Positions 58,109 through 64,000 of a stretch of DNA of 64,000 bases are shown piece by piece (position 1 is the first letter of the stretch; each line of letters opens with the position of its first letter). A model generated the notes under the pieces. The model worked only from the letters and a program-made list of their open reading frames with translations, ran no database searches and was not told the DNA's origin. Both the position numbers and the translations under genes were made by a program. Source of the stretch: Magnolia sinica (taxonomy: Eukaryota > Streptophyta > Magnoliopsida > Magnoliales > Magnoliaceae); the NCBI RefSeq assembly GCF_029962835.1, contig NC_080573.1:32171001-32235000 (forward strand), read 5' to 3'.

Positions 58109-58212
58109 CCAAAGTTGATTTTGATGGATTGCAGAATCTATGTTTTGAATCTGTTGCTTTCCAAAGTTGATTTTGATAGATTGCAGAATCTATGTTTTGA
58201 ATCTGTTGCTCT
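58109..58212. repeat. 52-bp perfect tandem duplication
   Basis: 58109-58160 and 58161-58212 are identical but for one base; each begins CCAAAGTTGATTTTGAT. Confidence 0.93.
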
Positions 58213-58564
58213 CTTACTCAGATCTTTCTCCCATATTCCGAATTATGACTGGAAAATTTTCATCGTGTTCTACGAGTCCTTTCCAAGAAACGTTGAATGT
58301 CTGTAACTGTCTCAGACCTAGGGATTGGTCCATTTTTTGAGAAAATATGAATGCAAATTTCTTGCCAGTTATGTTACAATATAGGACCTCTCTTAGGACC
58401 TCTCTACAAGGCAAACACACCAATTCATGTGTGTGGGACATCTTATCATTGCAACCATCTCAGCCTCATTGTCAAGATGGCCAGACACAAAAATCATTTG
58501 TCTGCTCATCGGACAGGTCATGCATGTTATTGTGGACCGTTCGTAAGTTTTTATGAAGTATCCA

Positions 58565-58700
58565 TATCATGTGGGGTGGGCCCACCTGATGAGAGGACCA
58601 ACCTTATTTGTGCACCGGATCATCTGCATGGTGAGGTCCACATCATGCAATGTTCAAATGGGCCACACACGTACCAAACTGGGGTGTGTACTGTGTTTCA
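58565..58700. repeat. Foldback-family fragment
   Basis: GTGGGCCCACCTGATGAG and TGGTGAGGTCCACATCATG resemble family A arm and core sequence; truncated. Confidence 0.35.
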
Positions 58701-59344
58701 AGGTGCACGTGGGGGCTAGTGAACCTTTGGGTATTGAGTAATGTCTATAGTTTGTGCTCGTTGAATTGTAGAGTTACTGCACTTTGATGTAAGCAATTCA
58801 TATGCTAGTGAAAGGCAGGAGGTATCAAAGGTCCTTATGATGTGGATGTGTTGATAGGAATGATGTATCTTTCCTATCCTTTTTGTGAAAGACATACGTA
58901 AATGTTAGAGTTTTGCAGTCAATTCGTCAAGCAGAGTATGTGATACCAACCTACTCTTTGGAAAAGGGTGCAAATGGCTATTGTGCTCGTCAAGTTGAGG
59001 AGGCTGTTCTATTCGGAAAATGCAAAAAGCCATTCTTCATCAAGTGGAATGGAGAACGTCCATCAAACCAGGCCAAAATATTCAGTTGAGCTCATTTCTC
59101 CTAATAGAAGAAATGATACAAGGCCAATCTTGTTTTCTATATGTGCAATGATGCATCTTCTAGTTTGCTGAATTTATACAACCCTATGATCTAGATCCCT
59201 GAATTTCATCAAACCTAGTCATATCACCAAACCTATACATGTATATTTTTTCTTTGAGTAAAATAGAGGATTTCATTAGAGAGTGGAAATTCCATTAATG
59301 GGCATATTCAGTTTACAACATCAACTTCAGTAGAAATGGCAAAG

Positions 59345-59540
59345 GTATTCTGTAATGGTAATCATGGCTGTAATGGCCACCATCGTTACAGTACAATAAA
59401 GTATTTAAAAAAAAAGAAAAAGAAAACCTGTATCTGGCCTGTAACAGGCCGTTATTTGTCCATAACGGCCTTTACAACCTCCTAGTGCATAATGGTTGCC
59501 ACTGTTACCATTGTGTAACAGCTGTTACAACTTACAACAC
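59345..59540. repeat. TAACGG-rich dispersed repeat, copy
   Basis: GGTATTCTGTAATGGTAATC at the left; GTTACCATTGTGTAACAGC at the right. Same family as 27900-28230. Confidence 0.55.
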
Positions 59541-59984
59541 ACTATGGAAGTGGCAAAAAACTAATAGCACACTCATATCCCGAATGATTGGAGTAACAAT
59601 TTCGAGCTGGTTGGATGGAAAAGCAATAGCCCACTCTATTACACTGAGGAGGACGATGGCAGATCAAGAAGCAAAGAACAAAATCAAAACAACATGGTAC
59701 ACAAAACTGCATATTTCCATGGTTCATCATAATGTATGATTTTACCCATGGGAAAAAGACGAGCAATGAGTTTTCGCCATGCAGAAATATGAAAGTACAA
59801 TTACCTATAGCAAGATTTTATAGCCACCTAAACTATTTCCATTCAAATGCTGAGATGAATGGGGGAAAAGTACGGTGGTACTGTTTACAAGTACAAAGGA
59901 GACATATAGGCTTTTTGGTTGGTCCTCCTACAGTTTTTTGCGACACTCAGACAGGGATGGTCCAATGTGTTCATTGCCAACATG

Positions 59985-60460
59985 TTGCACTATGGCGCTC
60001 CCCCAAAAGTTGCGCCTTTGGATAGACTATGTCCAAAGCCAATCAATGGTGTTGCCAATGTGTGCAAGATGTGTATGGCAGGTGTTGAGACTGCATATCA
60101 CCTCTTTATCCAATGCTCATTTGCTAGGCAAATGTGTAGCATTTAAGGATTTTTGACATATGCTGGGTGATGCCAGAATCGATCGGGGAGTTATTTTTGC
60201 TTTGGCATGGGTGGGACTAGGGAGAAATGTAAAAGCTTTGGTAGATTTTTTATGGGCTATTTGAGGGGAAAGAAAAGTGAGGTGCTTCCACAATGAGTCC
60301 CTAAAGGTAGAGGAGGTTTTCTTAAAAAGCTCATCTTCATGTTGTGGAATGGGCTTATTGGATCAAATCATTAGAAGATTGTAAATTTTCTTTCTTTGTC
60401 TGTAGCCTTTGTGTCATCTTGGCACTTCTTTAATAAAATCCTCTTATAAGAAAAAAGGAG
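59985..60460 (+). mobile_element. LINE D, 3'-terminal fragment (zf-RVT to tail)
   Basis: The plus strand reads [46 protein letters not shown] and GMGLLDQIIRRL with a stop, then an A-rich 3' end (TTTAATAAAATCC) near 60440. The order matches the C-terminus of LINE B and C. Frameshifts present; everything upstream is missing. Confidence 0.8.
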
Positions 60461-60462
60461 AT

Positions 60463-60735
60463 ATATGAAGCTGCACTATCTTGGGATTAAACTTATGAGC
60501 CATACTATGAAATTTTGGGAGAGAGTGATTGAATAAAGACCAAGGCACGACGCAAATGTATCGAAAAATTAGTTTGGTTTCATGATCTTTATTGATTTAG
60601 AGAAAGCATACAATGGGGTTCCTTGAGAGTTAATCTAGCGGATGTTGGGAAAGGAAGGAGTCCCAAGAAGGTATATTGACACTGTTAAGAATATATATGA
60701 GGGAGTGTTAGTAAATGTGAGGACCACTAGTGGAG
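60463..60735 (+). pseudogene. RTE-type LINE reverse transcriptase fragment
   Basis: The plus strand reads YLGIKLMSHTMKFWERVIE, then FIDLEKAYNGVP, MLGKEGVPRRYIDTVKNIYE and GVLVNVRTTSG. These are consecutive RT blocks of plant RTE elements, but the FMPGRS-to-DLEKAYD stretch has an internal deletion and there are stops. Confidence 0.8.
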
Positions 60736-60737
60736 TA

Positions 60738-60856
60738 TAAGGTATTCAATAACAGTAATGATGGCTATAACAGCCAGCCTTATGACTGTTATGGTATGGG
60801 CAACAACGGTCATTATGGCTCCCTTAACAAACTGTTATGACCATACAATGGTTAAA

Positions 60857-60887
<31 letters not shown>

Positions 60888-61075
60888 TAAATAAAAAAAG
60901 AGGGAAAAAATGTATTGGCCCCGTATTGGACTGATATGAGTCCGTAGCGGCTAATTACGGTTGTTATAGGCAAATTTTTTGTAGCACCGCTACAACCCCG
61001 TATCGTGTAACATCTTCCACCATTATCGTTACGTAATGGTTGTTACAGCCACAACATAGCCGATTTTTAATATCA
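60738..61075. repeat. TAACGG-rich dispersed repeat with (AAT)n
   Basis: GGTATTCAATAACAGTAATG at the left and AGCCGATTTTTAATATC at the right are the inverted ends; an AATAATAAT microsatellite lies at about 60858-60886. Confidence 0.6.
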
Positions 61076-61942
61076 TGGTGGAGATACAAGTGAGTTCCCA
61101 AGTACTATAGGCTTACACTAGCGGTCGATATTGAGCCCATGGTCTGTTGCTTCTGGGCCCCTGCAATTAGGGCGTCATGGATAAGTTGGTTCCTTGATCA
61201 GGTAAACATAACACAGAGACTTTCATTCATGTATGCTCAATGCAGAATGTGCCTTCTATGTACTTCCAAACACAATGCTCTCTTCAATGTATTCCACTAG
61301 AATTGTGGCAGTGAGCCTACTTCCAAATGCATGCTCAATGTTTCGAAATGTATTCTCATAGATTGGATGCATCAATGATCGTATTCACACAAGTTCTATT
61401 GTGAAATACATCGATTGATAAATCCAACAATATACCGTGCTAAATTCACTGTTCACTTTCTTGAAATCTTGACTGAGAATTACTTGAACTTGTTTGTATA
61501 GGTCTCAAATGTTTGGTATGCACAATATTCTGTGCCTTTGGTGCCCATGGTCAAGTGATGCAAACTGCGCCACAGATTAGGGATGCCTAAAAACTCTTCC
61601 AGATAGGAAAATCCTGACCCTTCAATATGGTGGCCTACAAACAGATGTTCAGAGAAAAGAACACCTATTTTCCACATTCAATGCAGAAAAGGAGAAATGT
61701 TAAAAGGTTTAGAATCTGGTGCTTTGGGAGATTTCCAAGGCACCCCTAATTCAAAATGGGCCCCTCAGATCAACGGTTTGGAACACTAAACCATGTGCCC
61801 CGCATGTATGGAAACCTGCACATCAGATGACCCTTTAATTCTGCTTCTTCTCTTGGCTTTCTTTTTTCTTGCAAATATTTAACGAACATGCATTGTGAAA
61901 TATAAATATGATTTTTTTAATATTTTTTTATTTTTTATACAG

Positions 61943-62174
61943 GTGAACATTGATGGTGATAGAATGCATTCGGAATTGCTTCACGAAAGAATATCAGGAA
62001 ATTTCAAGTTGCAGAACTTTGACATTAGATACACCTTTTAACATTGGAAGGATGCCCGACAATGCTGCATTAATTTCCCAAAATGAAGCAGAAGCTACAG
62101 CGGCTGAGCTGCAACAGATGCAAATGACTGCCAAGACCAGTGGTCATGATGAAGTGAAGGTCACGCGGTGTCTT
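61943..62174 (+). other. Possible exon upstream of the 272-codon frame
   Basis: It is preceded by a good acceptor (TTTTTATACAG at 61942) and ends at a strong donor (CTTAG followed by GTGAGTAAGT). The frame ISQNEAEATAAELQQMQMTA is open from 61950 to 62180. No family recognised. The short gap to the next frame makes a spliced link unlikely unless the exon skips further. Confidence 0.3.
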
Positions 62175-62193
62175 AGGTGAGTAAGTACAGATT

Positions 62194-63012
62194 ATGGGAT
62201 ATTTGATAGTTGCTGCGATGAGGAGTCGGATCACGATCAGTCTGCTAAGGTTAAAGACAGAAGACAAAAGAAAGCGGAAGGTCGATCTCACATATGTCAT
62301 GAGACAGAGAATAGATGAGGTAAAGAAGAAATTGGAGATTCAGAGGAAGAAGAATTTGGAACTTGAGTTGCAGAACAAACTGTCGGAGCTCAAAAATCTT
62401 AATGCTGATGGTTTGCCTCTACAAAGTCTCCAAGAAAATCTTAGCATAATAGATAACACCTTGGAGAAGGTTCGTGAGTGGATGTCGACACTATGTAAGG
62501 TTGCTATAGGTTCAGTTCCTCAAGCATATGACACCCTATGTAGCTCATTGCTGTCTTCAGATCCACAAAATATACAGCTGGACTACCCTCAATCTTTCAA
62601 CGCTCAATCATGCTCTTTTCAACTCTCAGACATTCATCCCCTTTTCCCAAGAGAATACCCTCATAATCCTTTGAACTCGATAACTTTTACCCAAAACAGC
62701 TACATCAGTGACATTTCTAGCTTCTCGTCCCCTGCTAGTCTTCCCAATTATGATACACTCTCATCTGTTGTCCCTTCTCTTGAGGATGATAACGCGGTAC
62801 CATTTTATTTTCCACCCTGTGACTTCCAATACCTTTCCCCATCAGCAGGTCGGCCAGAATCCCATTCTCTCCTGATTTACCCCGATGATGATTTTCATCA
62901 CGAGTCTTCCTCTTCCCCTTCTACTCAGCACATGGATTCATATTTCTCCACTCCTTTTTCTTTGGAGAGTTTTGTCAGTCTGGGAAATGGTTTCAGGCAT
63001 GGTTTTTATTAG
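62194..63012 (+). CDS. 272-codon frame resembling the C-terminal half of a type I MADS protein
   Basis: Open from an ATG at 62194 to TAG at 63010. Residues about 30-100 have TYVMRQRIDEVKKKLEIQ, RKKNLELELQNKLSELKNL, LPLQSLQENLSIID and LEKVREWM. These are heptad-rich and resemble the region after the MADS domain in M-gamma proteins (FLxQRIxKxxEQLxKxxxEN, then LxxLxWxID). Residues 110-272 are rich in Ser, Pro, Phe and Tyr. No MADS domain lies upstream in any frame, so it is a 5' truncated gene, a chimera, or a different family. The first 20 or so codons may not be translated. The length of the open frame in AT-rich DNA argues that it was recently coding. Confidence 0.5.
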   Translation: MGYLIVAAMRSRITISLLRLKTEDKRKRKVDLTYVMRQRIDEVKKKLEIQRKKNLELELQNKLSELKNLNADGLPLQSLQENLSIIDNTLEKVREWMSTLCKVAIGSVPQAYDTLCSSLLSSDPQNIQLDYPQSFNAQSCSFQLSDIHPLFPREYPHNPLNSITFTQNSYISDISSFSSPASLPNYDTLSSVVPSLEDDNAVPFYFPPCDFQYLSPSAGRPESHSLLIYPDDDFHHESSSSPSTQHMDSYFSTPFSLESFVSLGNGFRHGFY

Positions 63013-64000
63013 GCCTGTCGCCCTCGTGATGCTCCGTGGCTCTTCTATTGGGCTTTTTTTTTACCAGTCCCATGTAAACCAACGATAAACGTATATATGT
63101 ATTTGCAGCTAGCAGCCAAGATGTTTTATCATTTCCTGTTCAAATGGATTATTTGCGTTCAAGTTATGTAAGAAAGACAGGCAAAAGTGGGGTTTTTAAT
63201 GAAATCAAGTGTTCTTTTTATTTGTAGCTTGTGTACTGTTCTTAGAATATAAAGAAGACTATTGGCACGATGGAATGAATGCAAGGCTTTTTTGTATTAC
63301 AACTAGAAGAACTCATTATGGAATATTGATTGTTCTTTCCTTTTATTTATGGGTACTTGCTCTTCTTATCTAGCAATTGATTATGTCTGCATTTGGATGC
63401 GCAACGGAACCTAATAGTTTCAATCAAGAGGAAATAATCTAGATGTGGAGTTTCTTATATTGTAATGAGCAAGTAGCCCTCAGATACTTAATGGAATTTC
63501 TTGATAAATCAATGATGACATTCCAAAAGCAGTTTAATGAACTGATAATTGCACTTCAATTGGGTTGATAAATTGTAACAACTTCTCAATTTAATACAGG
63601 TTTTGGTTAGTCGAGACGTTTGGGCACCCGTGGTGCATGGCCTTTGGGCATTGGTTTAGGATGTGAGGGTGGCGGGTCCTTCACTAGGGTGTCATCTCAG
63701 TTTCTGTTTATTTTTGGGAAAACTGGTTCCATCTCTTCTACTATTCAGGGCTCTGCAAGGCAAGTATCTCATTTGAGTGGAATCTTCTGAGAGTGGTCCT
63801 TTGTTTCATGGTCTGTTTGGGCTTTGGGTGTTTCAGTGCATTCAATGCAAGGATTGGTGGAGTAGATGGTATGGCGGGCTAATTGGTGCATTCAGTGAAG
63901 GTCATTTTTCCTGTAGTGCCATGTGATGAGATTGTACTTGAGCATGTGATATGGTAGTGTGTAATGTGATGAGGTTACACTTGAGAATGTAAAACAATTG
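63013..64000. other. 3' flank, no recognised gene
   Basis: AT-rich, probably 3' UTR and intergenic sequence of the frame before it. No clear AATAAA signal and no conserved coding block were seen to the right edge. Confidence 0.35.

Noticed and set aside
1-64000. CRISPR array, operon-like or defence gene cluster
   Set aside because: No regularly spaced direct repeats with unique spacers and no compact gene cluster; the sequence is plant nuclear DNA.

Overview
The window is plant nuclear DNA: introns with GT-AG borders, long AT-rich and T-rich non-coding tracts, LINE, Ty1/copia, Ty3/gypsy, hAT and Harbinger remains, and tRNA-derived SINEs. One very abundant foldback repeat family (ends rich in GGGCCCACCATGATGTATG, with CACACCGTCCATCC inside) is a kind of repeat I associate with magnoliid genomes such as Magnolia, Liriodendron and Cinnamomum. 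That assignment is recognition, not a search result. No rRNA, intact tRNA or CRISPR array was seen.

The best gene is a complete Rab geranylgeranyltransferase beta subunit (RGTB) on the minus strand. It has nine coding exons between 45876 and 29048, all with GT-AG borders and matching phases, giving 317 residues. Its last intron is 8.9 kb and holds two LINEs in sense orientation, one of them split by a 3.3-kb solo LTR, plus an RTE-type relic. The 5' part of a second minus-strand gene, SNU13 (15.5K/NHP2-like U4 snRNA and box C/D binding protein), lies at the left edge: promoter with TATA box and three G-boxes, a first exon ending in ATG, and exon 2. Its remaining exons would be left of base 1. 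A roughly 1.6-kb copy of the exon 2 region, already carrying an intronic LINE fragment, sits 19 kb away as a pseudogene. An orphan minus-strand exon of an ATAD3-type mitochondrial AAA ATPase is at 55388-55478. A 272-codon plus-strand frame near the right edge resembles the C-terminal half of type I (M-gamma-like) MADS proteins but lacks a MADS domain.

Layout: 1-3.9 kb SNU13 with LINE and MITE insertions; 3.9-9.5 kb a dense field of foldback MITEs with a Harbinger transposase relic; 9.6-10.1 kb a hAT element; 10.3-11.0 kb an LTR-like piece; 12.0-16.1 kb a 4.1-kb probable solo LTR; 16.3-18.3 kb a LINE; 19.3-20.9 kb the SNU13 duplicate; 21.5-28.6 kb copia relics and a hAT element that carries a PPR-like gene fragment; 29.0-45.9 kb RGTB; 46.1-50.0 kb two hAT elements of one family in opposite orientation; 50.4-55.4 kb a MITE, a gypsy 3' end with LTR, a SINE and a copia relic; 55.9-58.3 kb a pyrimidine-rich leader-like tract and a T-rich intron-like stretch with internal tandem repeats; 60.0-60.7 kb two LINE relics; 61.9-63.0 kb the MADS-like frame.

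I saw no new multi-gene system. What stands out is gene structure surviving heavy transposon nesting, several captured or duplicated exons, and an elaborate foldback repeat family.
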